Shown here: one piece after another, positions 8,578 through 15,867 of the stretch
Layout: each line of letters starts with the position of its first letter
Numbering within the stretch: position 1 is the stretch's first letter
DNA from: Bacillota bacterium
Lineage (GTDB): Bacteria; Bacillota; Clostridia; Lachnospirales; Lachnospiraceae
Assembly (NCBI GenBank): GCA_023393095.1
Contig: JAEWMT010000043.1
Coordinates: 1-28,006 of the forward strand
Reading direction: 5' to 3'
DNA length: 28,006 nucleotides
Translations under genes and position numbers: made by a program
The notes under the pieces: generated by a model
What the model was told of the DNA's origin: nothing
Databases searched by the model: none
The model's input: the letters and a program-made list of their open reading frames with translations, nothing else

Positions 8578-8704
8578 GCTGTCGCAAAATAACCTTCAGT
8601 GATATAAGGTACTCCGTATAATCTCCACACACATGTCTTCCAACCTGTGAGTGTGGAGATTATACGGAGTACCTTTTATCATATATGCCTCAAATGCGAC
8701 AGCC
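8577..8704. mobile_element. MITE-like hairpin element or large bidirectional terminator
   Basis: A 128-bp palindromic unit. The outer ends are a 10-bp perfect inverted repeat (GGCTGTCGCA at 8577-8586, TGCGACAGCC at 8695-8704). The inner stem has 23 perfectly paired bases (8608-8630 with 8651-8673), extended by a further imperfect TGATA/TATCA stretch, around a 20-nt loop. It encodes nothing. The G of the preceding TAG stop codon is the first base of the element. GGCTGTCGCA-like ends are also seen on some Firmicutes insertion sequences (from memory), which suggests a non-autonomous derivative. No clear target-site duplication was seen. It would also act as a terminator for the lipoprotein gene. 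Confidence 0.5.
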
Positions 8705-8762
8705 CCTTTTACATTTCTCATCATTAAACCTCTTGGTACATATTATCAAAAATATTAATTAA

Positions 8763-8791
8763 TTGACAGTATAGGGATATGGTGATAATAT
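8763..8791 (+). promoter_or_regulatory. Predicted promoter of the GntR-ABC operon
   Basis: TTGACA (8763-8768), a 17-nt spacer and TAATAT (8786-8791) with an upstream TG (extended -10) make a near-consensus sigma-A promoter. The start point would fall inside the palindrome at 8792-8818, leaving a leader of about 130 nt in which I see no other feature. Confidence 0.75.
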
Positions 8792-8818
8792 AACTGTATT
8801 AATCATAATAATACAGTT
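8792..8818. promoter_or_regulatory. Probable GntR (YtrA-type) operator
   Basis: A perfect 10-bp inverted repeat, AACTGTATTA (8792-8801) and TAATACAGTT (8809-8818), with a 7-nt spacer. It starts immediately after the -10 box. Its position at the transcription start of an operon that begins with a GntR-type regulator indicates negative autoregulation. Confidence 0.7.
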
Positions 8819-8927
8819 GATACAATATAAAAAGTGGATCGGTGAAATAGTATTTGCTGTGTATACAATTACATAGACTATATAGTTTCGCAATTACCTA
8901 CTGATTTATTTTAGAAAGGAGAAGCCA

Positions 8928-9305
8928 TTGATTATCATTGATTATAAGGATCGCAGACCGATATACGAACAGATTGTAGATCGTTTCAAAGAAATGATAT
9001 TAAAAGGAATTCTGGAACCTGACAGTCAGCTACCCTCGGTTCGCATTTTGGCAATGGATTTATCAATTAATCCCAATACAATTCAGAGAGCATATTCAGA
9101 ACTCGAGAGGATGGGGTATATTTATTCTGTGAAGGGTAAAGGAAGCTTCATTGCAGCAACCGATCGATTGAAAGAAGAAAAACGTGAGGAAGTATTTCAT
9201 TCAATCAAAATGCTGGTGCAGGAGGCAAAGAGGATAGGAATTGCCGAAGAGCAATTTATATCCGAGGTAAGTGCCGAATATAAGGAGGAGAAGAAGAATG
9301 ATTGA
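8928..9305 (+). CDS. GntR family transcriptional regulator, YtrA subfamily
   Basis: A 125-residue regulator: an N-terminal winged helix-turn-helix (PIYEQIVDRFKEMILKG, then LPSVRILAMDLSINPNTIQRAY) with only a short C-terminal helical tail. This is typical of the YtrA subfamily rather than of ligand-domain GntR proteins. It uses a TTG start at 8928 with AAGGAG 7-8 nt upstream. The last codons overlap the ABC ATPase start by 8 bp. YtrA-type regulators usually repress the ABC transporter encoded behind them and respond to cell-envelope stress; the operator at 8792-8818 fits. Confidence 0.9.
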   Translation: MIIIDYKDRRPIYEQIVDRFKEMILKGILEPDSQLPSVRILAMDLSINPNTIQRAYSELERMGYIYSVKGKGSFIAATDRLKEEKREEVFHSIKMLVQEAKRIGIAEEQFISEVSAEYKEEKKND

Positions 9306-10200
9306 AGTCATTGGGGTTAGTAAGCAATTTGACAAGATTAAGGCGGTGGACCAGGTATCAGTTCAGATAAAGGAAGGTAATATATTTGGATTACTTGGTA
9401 CCAACGGAGCAGGTAAGAGTACACTGATCCGAATGCTAAGTGGAATTTTGAAACCGGATAGTGGTGACATCCATATTGATGGGATAAAAGTTTATGAAAA
9501 TACAACAGCAAAGGAACTGTTTTTCTATATTTCTGATGACCAGTATTATTTTAATAATGCAGCACCAAAAGATTTGAAGGCATTTTATATGAGTATCTAT
9601 CCTAAATTTGATTCCATACGTTTCGATAAATTACTAGAGCAATTTGAACTTGATAGGAAGCGGAAAGTAAATACATTCTCTAAGGGCATGAAGAAGCAGC
9701 TTTCCATCCTCTTTGCAATCTGCGCAAATACGAAGTACATTTTCTGTGATGAAACCTTTGACGGATTAGATCCCGTTATGCGCCAAGCGGTAAAAAGTAT
9801 CTTTGCAAAAGAAATGTCGGAACGCAATATGACCGCAGTTATAGCATCCCACAACTTAAGAGAGCTGGAGGATATCTGTGATTGTGTGGGATTACTTCAT
9901 AAGGGCGGTATTCTTCTGTCGAAGGATTTATATGATATGAAGTTGAATATTCACAAGGTACAGTGTGTATTTCAAAAGGATGAGGAGCCAACTTCGGTGT
10001 TTGAGGGCATGGAGATACTGAGAACAGAGCAGAGAGGTTCTCTTTACACCATTACATTGAGAGGAAGTACACAGGAGATTGAAAACAGGCTGGCTAAGGT
10101 ACAGACGGTATTTTCTGAGATTATTCCTTTATCCCTGGAAGAAATATTCGTTAGTGAAACGGAGGTGATTGGTTATGATATTAAAAAACTTATTCTTTAA
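9298..10200 (+). CDS. ABC transporter ATP-binding protein
   Basis: A 300-residue cytoplasmic ATPase of an ABC-2 type exporter. It shows Walker A GTNGAGKST (residues 34-42), a variant signature FSKGMKKQL in place of LSGGQ, Walker B with catalytic Glu (YIFCDETFDGLDP) and the switch His in IASHNLRELED. The ATG at 9298 is preferred because AAGGAGGAG (9282-9290) lies 7 nt in front of it. The gene overlaps both its neighbours, the GntR regulator upstream and the permease downstream. It is closest in style to YtrB/EcsA-type ATPases found beside YtrA regulators. Substrate unknown. Confidence 0.92.
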   Translation: MIEVIGVSKQFDKIKAVDQVSVQIKEGNIFGLLGTNGAGKSTLIRMLSGILKPDSGDIHIDGIKVYENTTAKELFFYISDDQYYFNNAAPKDLKAFYMSIYPKFDSIRFDKLLEQFELDRKRKVNTFSKGMKKQLSILFAICANTKYIFCDETFDGLDPVMRQAVKSIFAKEMSERNMTAVIASHNLRELEDICDCVGLLHKGGILLSKDLYDMKLNIHKVQCVFQKDEEPTSVFEGMEILRTEQRGSLYTITLRGSTQEIENRLAKVQTVFSEIIPLSLEEIFVSETEVIGYDIKKLIL

Positions 10201-12295
10201 GCTGCAAAAGGAAGATTTAAAAAGAAGAATCTGGACTCTGGCACTTATCATAATTGGCATGCTTTTCATATTACCAATTCAATGTGCTATTAGAGTAGAT
10301 AGATATTATGATAACAATTTTCTTGATCATTTAAAGATAGTGAATTATTTAATTAAGTTTATGGGTCCGGCCAACTTCCTGTTGACGGCATTTACTGTTA
10401 TCAGCGCCATCGTTAGTGGTCTTAGCGGATTCTATTATCTGCAATCTAGGAAGAAGATAGATCTATATCATAGTATTCCAGTAAAAAGAGAGACACTTTT
10501 TTCTACGGGATTTTTAAATGGAATACTGATTTATGCGATACCTTATGTGATAAATATACTTATTTGTTTTATCATTCTGTGGTTAAAGCATTTTATGTGC
10601 ATGGAGATATTTCATGCAGCACTTTTGGCATTTGGGATTCATATGCTCTATTATTGTCTGATTTATACGGTTACTATAATCGCAGTGATGATGACAGGTA
10701 ATATCATAATTAGTTTCTTAGGTAGCATGGTATTTTTACTGTATGGTTCAATGTGGATAGAAATATGGGGTAAGTATAGTACAAGTTTCTTTAAAACCTA
10801 TTATTCAATGGGTAGAGGAGAAGCAAATAAATTTAGTTCTCCCCTTCTAAGCTATATAAGTGTAATTAGTGATATACAAGAAAAGTCTGACTATAGGTAT
10901 CTGATCATGATATCCATTGTTGAATTGATTATTTTTATTGCCCTGGCAGTGATTTTATATAAGAAACGTCCATCTGAAGCAGCCGGGAATGCAATAGCCT
11001 TCAACATTTCTAAGCCCATTATCAAAATTCTTCTGGTAATACCCATAGCATTGGGAGGCGGAATTATATTGCGGGGTATTGTTACCGGTAATCAGGACGG
11101 ATGGTTTATCTTCGGATTGATTTTTACTCTGTTGATTACGAATGGCATCATTCAGGTAATTTATAATTTTGATATTCGAAGTGCCTTTTTGGAGGTAAAA
11201 CAACTGTTAGTCTGTATTATAGCAACAGGTCTGATTGCATGCATATTCCGGTTTGATATACTTCGATTTGATACCTATATTCCCAAAATGAATGATGTAA
11301 AATCCATGAGTGTCTCTATCTCGGGTATTGATGAACAGCAAAGTTCCCATATAAGTGAGACGATATCGAATCGTTATATAAGTAATGACGTATATCAGCT
11401 TCAGAATATGAAAATGACTGATTTTGCCGCAGCATATTCTTTAGCAAAGGTTGGTATCGAGACAAGAAATAATACAAACCTTGGGAAAAAGTATTATGAT
11501 TTTGCTATGGATGGTTACTACGACTATGTTGTAAAATATACATTAAAAAACGGAAAAAATGTTTATCGAAGATACCGTATCGCAGATAATATGAGTACGG
11601 ATCTGCTTGAGAAGATATATAATAACGAGGAGTTTAAAGAAGCACATTATTCCATCAATGATATTCAGGCGAAAGATATCAGTGAAATTTCAGTAAATTA
11701 TGTATCTGAACTCTTAAATTATACAAAAAGCGGTAAGGATGGAAATAGTAATATTTACTTTAACAATAAGTCGGGTAGAGAGGATATTGAAGAACTGGTG
11801 CGGATTTATAAAAATGAGATAAATCATATGACTTTTAAGGAAGCATCCGAAAGTAATCCGGTAGCAACATTAGATATTGTCACTGATAATATAGGCAGCA
11901 ATGGCAACTATATTTACCCATCCTTCACAAAAACTCTGGCTTTTCTGAAAGATCATGGTTTTGATGTAACAAAAACAGTGGATCTAAATAGAATATCGGA
12001 AATTATTGTTACTAAGAATGCAAATAATCAATATGCAATGGATGCGTCTAAGGAAAACTTAACTGCGAATGAGCAGAATATGATATCATATAAAGATGCT
12101 GATAAAATAAAAGAAATATTACCTACATTGGTAAGCTCCAATGTATATCAGAATAATTCAACGATTAGTAAGATTGATAATAACATTGAAGTGATTATTA
12201 GTTATAAAGATACCGGAGAAAGCTTTATATATTATTTCTTACCAGGCAAGATACCGGACTTCGTGAAAAATGATTTGGAACATTTAGACCAATGA
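10175..12295 (+). CDS. ABC transporter permease with large C-terminal extracytoplasmic domain
   Basis: A 706-residue partner of the ATPase, overlapping its end by 26 bp. The start is ATG 10175, with GGAGGTGA 6 nt upstream. The first half has about eight to nine hydrophobic segments (for example near residues 20-36, 60-85, 105-130, 140-190, 240-262, 285-330 and 345-360), as in ABC-2 exporters. The phrase FYYLQSRKKIDLYHSIPVKRE is typical of clostridial permeases in YtrA-linked operons (from memory, DUF6449-containing proteins). From about residue 370 to the end it is soluble and probably outside the membrane. Likely a homodimeric exporter or stress-response transporter; no substrate can be assigned. 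Confidence 0.85.
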   Translation: MILKNLFFKLQKEDLKRRIWTLALIIIGMLFILPIQCAIRVDRYYDNNFLDHLKIVNYLIKFMGPANFLLTAFTVISAIVSGLSGFYYLQSRKKIDLYHSIPVKRETLFSTGFLNGILIYAIPYVINILICFIILWLKHFMCMEIFHAALLAFGIHMLYYCLIYTVTIIAVMMTGNIIISFLGSMVFLLYGSMWIEIWGKYSTSFFKTYYSMGRGEANKFSSPLLSYISVISDIQEKSDYRYLIMISIVELIIFIALAVILYKKRPSEAAGNAIAFNISKPIIKILLVIPIALGGGIILRGIVTGNQDGWFIFGLIFTLLITNGIIQVIYNFDIRSAFLEVKQLLVCIIATGLIACIFRFDILRFDTYIPKMNDVKSMSVSISGIDEQQSSHISETISNRYISNDVYQLQNMKMTDFAAAYSLAKVGIETRNNTNLGKKYYDFAMDGYYDYVVKYTLKNGKNVYRRYRIADNMSTDLLEKIYNNEEFKEAHYSINDIQAKDISEISVNYVSELLNYTKSGKDGNSNIYFNNKSGREDIEELVRIYKNEINHMTFKEASESNPVATLDIVTDNIGSNGNYIYPSFTKTLAFLKDHGFDVTKTVDLNRISEIIVTKNANNQYAMDASKENLTANEQNMISYKDADKIKEILPTLVSSNVYQNNSTISKIDNNIEVIISYKDTGESFIYYFLPGKIPDFVKNDLEHLDQ

Positions 12296-12331
12296 TAAAT
12301 CAATCAGGTTGCTAAATAAGAAAAGTAAAGC

Positions 12332-12412
12332 CTAGCCAGAAACTCGGCTGGAGGATTTCGATCTCCGTTTCGGAAACATAGATCGAAATCATCCAGCCGA
12401 ATTTTTGGCTAG
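12332..12412 (+). terminator. Long hairpin terminator of the GntR-ABC operon
   Basis: Two 33-nt arms (12332-12364 and 12380-12412) pair with only three deviations, one of them a G-U wobble, around a 15-nt loop that itself holds GTTTC/GAAAC. A T-rich stretch follows at 12413-12424. It is far longer than a usual terminator stem and could be a decayed mobile hairpin, but it serves to separate the ABC operon from the phosphoglucomutase gene. Confidence 0.65.
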
Positions 12413-12459
12413 ATTAAATTTTTAATACGCCTTAAATATACAATAATGTTAAAAAAATA

Positions 12460-12493
12460 TTGCATTTCAAAAAAAAGCATTGTATCATGATAC
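12460..12493 (+). promoter_or_regulatory. Predicted promoter of the phosphoglucomutase gene, with palindrome at -10
   Basis: TTGCAT (12460-12465), a 17-nt spacer and TATCAT (12483-12488). A perfect 12-bp palindrome, GTATCATGATAC (12482-12493), covers the -10 and may be an operator, though no linked regulator is seen. Confidence 0.5.
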
Positions 12494-12588
12494 TAAATGT
12501 TTTGGCGAGTATAATAACATTAAGAAATTTGTGGATTGTAGGACAATTCGCAGCTGATTCGTTGTGGGTTATGAAAGGATGAGAGGAA

Positions 12589-14304
12589 ATGGAATATTTA
12601 AAAAAATATGAGGAATGGTTATCGAACACTTACTTTGATGAAGTAACAAGAGCTGAACTTGCAGCTATCAAAGGTAACGATAAAGAGATCCAGGAACGAT
12701 TTTTCAAGGATCTTGAATTTGGTACAGGCGGATTGCGCGGTATCTTGGGCGCAGGCGTAAATCGAATGAATTTATATACAGTAAGAAGAGCTACTCAGGG
12801 ACTTGCAAATACGATTCTAAAGCATGGTGGAAAGAACAAAGGTGTGGCGATCGCACATGATTCCAGAAGAATGTCACCGGAATTTGCACTTGACAGTGCG
12901 TTATGTCTTGCTGCCAATGGAATACATGCATATCTATTTGAATCACTTAGACCAACACCGGAGTTATCCTATGCGGTTCGTGAACTTGGCTGTATGGCGG
13001 GTATTGTTATTACAGCGAGTCATAATCCGGCTGAATATAATGGCTATAAGGTTTACTGGGAGGATGGAGCGCAGGTTACCTATCCTAAGGATATGGAAAT
13101 AATAAATGAGGTAAATGCAATCACTGATTTTGCTACCGCGAAAACAATGTCTAAGGACGAGGCAATTAAGCAGGGGCTGCTTACCATCATCGGTAAGGAT
13201 ATTGATGATAAATATACGGCCGAACTTAAGAAACTTGTAATCAATCCGATTAGTGAAGCCGGAAAGCAAATAAAGATAGTTTATACACCTTTAAATGGTA
13301 CCGGTAATCTTCCTGTCAGAAGAATTCTTAAGGAATTAGGGTTTGAACATGTATATGTTGTTCCGGAGCAGGAGCTTCCTGATTCCGAGTTCACCACGGT
13401 AGGCTATCCAAATCCCGAAGATCCGAAGGTATTTACTTTGGCAAAAGAGCTTGCGAATAAAGTAGATGCTGATTTGATTCTGGCAACCGACCCAGATGCT
13501 GACCGTCTTGGAATTATGGTAAGAGATAAAAAAGGTGAGTTTACACTCTTTAACGGTAATATGACGGGAGCCTTAATTGCTGAATATGAATTCTCACAAA
13601 AGGCTGATAAGGGGATACTTCCCAAGAATGCTGCATTAATTAAAACGATTGTAACAGGAAATTTATCTGATTTAATCGCCAAACATTACAATGCGAGACT
13701 GATTGAAGTATTAACCGGCTTTAAATATATCGGAGAACAGATTAAGTTGTTTGAGCAGACCGGTTCCAATGAATATGTCTTTGGATATGAAGAAAGCTAT
13801 GGTTGTCTTGTCGGAACACATGCAAGAGATAAGGATGCCATAGTAGCTGTTATGTGCTTATGTGAGGCAGCAGCATATTATAAGACGAAGGGAATCACCC
13901 TTTATGAACAGATGGAGAATATCTATAAGAAATACGGATATTTTAAAGAGGGCCTTGTATCCGTAACCTTAAAGGGTATTGAAGGTATGGAGAAAATTAA
14001 GGAGATCATGGAGAGTTATCGCAAGAATCCTCCGAAAAAAGCCGGAGATTATGAGGTGATTAAATTCAGAGATTATATGAAGGATACCATCACGGATAAT
14101 GCAACTGGAACAGTCACAGCTACTGGACTTCCGAACTCTGATGTTCTTTACTTTGATCTAAATGATAATGCATGGTGCGCTATAAGACCTTCTGGAACCG
14201 AACCGAAGATTAAATTCTATTTTGGTGTCAGAGGTAACAGTGAGTTAGATGCTGAAGAAAAGCTTAAAAAGCTGATGAGTGATGAAGTTTTTAAGGTAAA
14301 TTAA
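12589..14304 (+). CDS. pgcA: Phospho-sugar mutase (phosphoglucomutase, PgcA type)
   Basis: A 571-residue alpha-D-phosphohexomutase that interconverts glucose-1-phosphate and glucose-6-phosphate, linking glycolysis to UDP-glucose and cell-wall or glycogen precursors. The four family landmarks are in order: the catalytic phosphoserine loop TASHNP with S144, the metal loop DPDADR (D301, D303, D305), the sugar-binding loop GYEESYG (about 401-407) and the phosphate-binding RPSGTEPK near 534. Length fits the Firmicutes phosphoglucomutase/phosphomannomutase class. It is monocistronic: promoter at 12460 and terminator at 14350. Phosphomannomutase activity cannot be excluded from sequence. Confidence 0.93.
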   Translation: MEYLKKYEEWLSNTYFDEVTRAELAAIKGNDKEIQERFFKDLEFGTGGLRGILGAGVNRMNLYTVRRATQGLANTILKHGGKNKGVAIAHDSRRMSPEFALDSALCLAANGIHAYLFESLRPTPELSYAVRELGCMAGIVITASHNPAEYNGYKVYWEDGAQVTYPKDMEIINEVNAITDFATAKTMSKDEAIKQGLLTIIGKDIDDKYTAELKKLVINPISEAGKQIKIVYTPLNGTGNLPVRRILKELGFEHVYVVPEQELPDSEFTTVGYPNPEDPKVFTLAKELANKVDADLILATDPDADRLGIMVRDKKGEFTLFNGNMTGALIAEYEFSQKADKGILPKNAALIKTIVTGNLSDLIAKHYNARLIEVLTGFKYIGEQIKLFEQTGSNEYVFGYEESYGCLVGTHARDKDAIVAVMCLCEAAAYYKTKGITLYEQMENIYKKYGYFKEGLVSVTLKGIEGMEKIKEIMESYRKNPPKKAGDYEVIKFRDYMKDTITDNATGTVTATGLPNSDVLYFDLNDNAWCAIRPSGTEPKIKFYFGVRGNSELDAEEKLKKLMSDEVFKVN

Positions 14305-14349
14305 ATTTAAATTTTACTGATTATAAAAAATATAAATTATGTTATAATA

Positions 14350-14396
14350 AAAGCACACGAAATGTCTGTAATCTTAGCATTTGTGTGCTTTATATT
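14350..14396 (+). terminator. Terminator of the phosphoglucomutase gene
   Basis: AAAGCACAC-g-AAATG (14350-14364) pairs with CATTTGTGTGCTTT (14378-14391), with one bulged G, followed by a T-rich stretch. The remaining DNA to 14541 is AT-rich and shows no gene. The recombinase ends on the opposite strand at 14542. Confidence 0.8.
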
Positions 14397-14541
14397 TATG
14401 TGGTTATAACCGGAGCTGGCTATATATGTAACAATTTTATTATTTTGTTGTGTTAATTATAAAACAAAACATACTATTAATCAATCAAATTCTTGTGAAT
14501 AATTCATAATATGACATAAATTTACATAGTTATTGCTTCGT

Positions 14542-15102
14542 CTAAAATTGAACTAGTTTGTATAATTCATCTTTCTGGTCTTGACTTATTCCAATATATC
14601 TTAGTGTTACACTCTGTGAGCTATGATTAAAGGTATCCATAATAAGCCCGATATTATGGTTTGATAGCTTATAAGTCCAATATCCCCAAGTTTTCCTTAA
14701 ACTGTGTGTACCAAAATGCTCTAGACCAACGGCTTCTGCTGCATTTTTCAATATACGATAGGCCTGAACCCGACCCAAATGTAGCCCTTTTTGGCTTACG
14801 AATAAATAACTATGTTGGGTAAATTCCTCTTTACTTAGATAGCTTCTAATTTCATTAGATAAGGCATTATTAATTTTTATCTTTTTCTCTTTTCCAGTCT
14901 TTTTTTCTTTCAGTGAGAAGTATTCACGAAATTGACCATCTGAATTCTGAACATCTTCGAGTCTTACAGGTAAAATATCACTAATTCGTAATCCCGTATT
15001 CAATCCAAATTTAAAGAGTAATCCATATTTGGGGTTCTTATTTACAAGGAATTGATACATCTGATTGATTTTATCCATGTCTCGTATTGGCTCAACCGTC
15101 AT
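14542..15102 (-). CDS. Short tyrosine recombinase (catalytic domain only)
   Basis: A 186-residue site-specific recombinase containing just the catalytic domain: R39 in GLRISD, a Lys in KKTGK (about 67-68), H133 and R136 in HSLRKT, H160 in FNHSS and the nucleophile Y169 in LRYIG. All catalytic positions are intact. The N-terminal core-binding (SAM-like) domain of phage or Xer integrases is absent, as in small invertases such as FimB/FimE of E. coli and RecV of C. difficile. The start has AAGAAGGAC upstream. No phage genes or excisionase lie nearby. The target is unknown; DNA inversion is one option, and no convincing invertible repeat pair is visible here. Confidence 0.88.
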   Translation of the reverse strand: MTVEPIRDMDKINQMYQFLVNKNPKYGLLFKFGLNTGLRISDILPVRLEDVQNSDGQFREYFSLKEKKTGKEKKIKINNALSNEIRSYLSKEEFTQHSYLFVSQKGLHLGRVQAYRILKNAAEAVGLEHFGTHSLRKTWGYWTYKLSNHNIGLIMDTFNHSSQSVTLRYIGISQDQKDELYKLVQF

Positions 15103-15266
15103 AATTGTCCTTCTTTCTTCATTTATAAGATACTAATTGATACCTTTAGTAAAATATTTACATTCAAAATAACATTTTATCTAATTATACAACCAGATAT
15201 CTTAAAAATCACTAAAATTCTAAAAATAATGTTACAAAATAATAAAATTGTTACATAGGGTAAAAT

Positions 15267-15316
15267 CATTACAAAATTAATGCTAAATTAATGAAATGGT
15301 ACCACTTTATGTAATG
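15267..15316. repeat. Inverted and direct repeats between the recombinase and cheW
   Basis: CATTACA (15267-15273) and TGTAATG (15310-15316) form a 7-bp inverted repeat around a segment holding AAATTAATG twice and GGTACC. Upstream, GTTACA occurs twice about 20 bp apart. The DNA is very AT-rich, so chance is a serious alternative. Binding sites for the adjacent recombinase or a regulator of the chemotaxis genes are possible. No clear promoter was recognised for cheW. Confidence 0.25.
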
Positions 15317-15350
15317 AAATAAATAGCAAAGCTTGGAAGGAGATGAATTA

Positions 15351-15845
15351 ATGACAGAATTAGATGGAAGGTACGATGAACTAAATGAGGATACCCAAAA
15401 AGGTAGATATCTGATATTTGCCCTTGGTCAGGAAATGTTCGGCATAGAAATTGAACATGTAATTGAAATAGTGGGGATTCAGACGATTACAGTAATACCG
15501 GACATGCCCGATTATGTGAAAGGTATAATCAATTTAAGAGGAAAGATCATACCGCTTATGGATGTTAGAATAAGGCTTAATAAAGAGTCGGTAGAATATA
15601 ATGACAGGACGTGCGTAATCGTTGTTGATATTAATGATGAATTAATAGGCTTGATTGTTGATAGAGTATCAGAAGTGTTATCAATTCCGGAACAGGATAC
15701 TGTAGAACCGCCAACAATTCATAATGGAACGAGTAACAGATATATTAAGAAGATTGGCAAGGTTGGTTCCGAGGTTAAATTGCTGCTCGATTGTTCAAAG
15801 CTATTAAAAGAAGATGAATTAGAAGAATTGAAGGCTGCAATATAA
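15351..15845 (+). CDS. cheW: Chemotaxis coupling protein CheW
   Basis: A 164-residue adaptor linking chemoreceptors to the CheA kinase. The single CheW SH3-like domain fills the protein, with the hallmark phrases FALGQEMFGIEIEHVIEI, MPDYVKGIINLRGKIIPLMD and LIGLIVDRVSEVL. ATG 15351 is chosen because GAAGGAG lies 7-8 nt before it; an in-frame TTG at 15333 has no ribosome binding site. First gene of a cheW-receptor-cheA cluster, 22 bp before the receptor gene. Confidence 0.95.
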   Translation: MTELDGRYDELNEDTQKGRYLIFALGQEMFGIEIEHVIEIVGIQTITVIPDMPDYVKGIINLRGKIIPLMDVRIRLNKESVEYNDRTCVIVVDINDELIGLIVDRVSEVLSIPEQDTVEPPTIHNGTSNRYIKKIGKVGSEVKLLLDCSKLLKEDELEELKAAI

Positions 15846-15867
15846 AAAACGAATAGGAGAAACAGGG

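Noticed and set aside
15133..15330. Possible att or inversion sites between recombinase and cheW
   Set aside because: The repeats are only 6-9 bp in very AT-rich DNA and no reciprocal copy was found elsewhere in the window, so they were listed only as low-confidence repeats.
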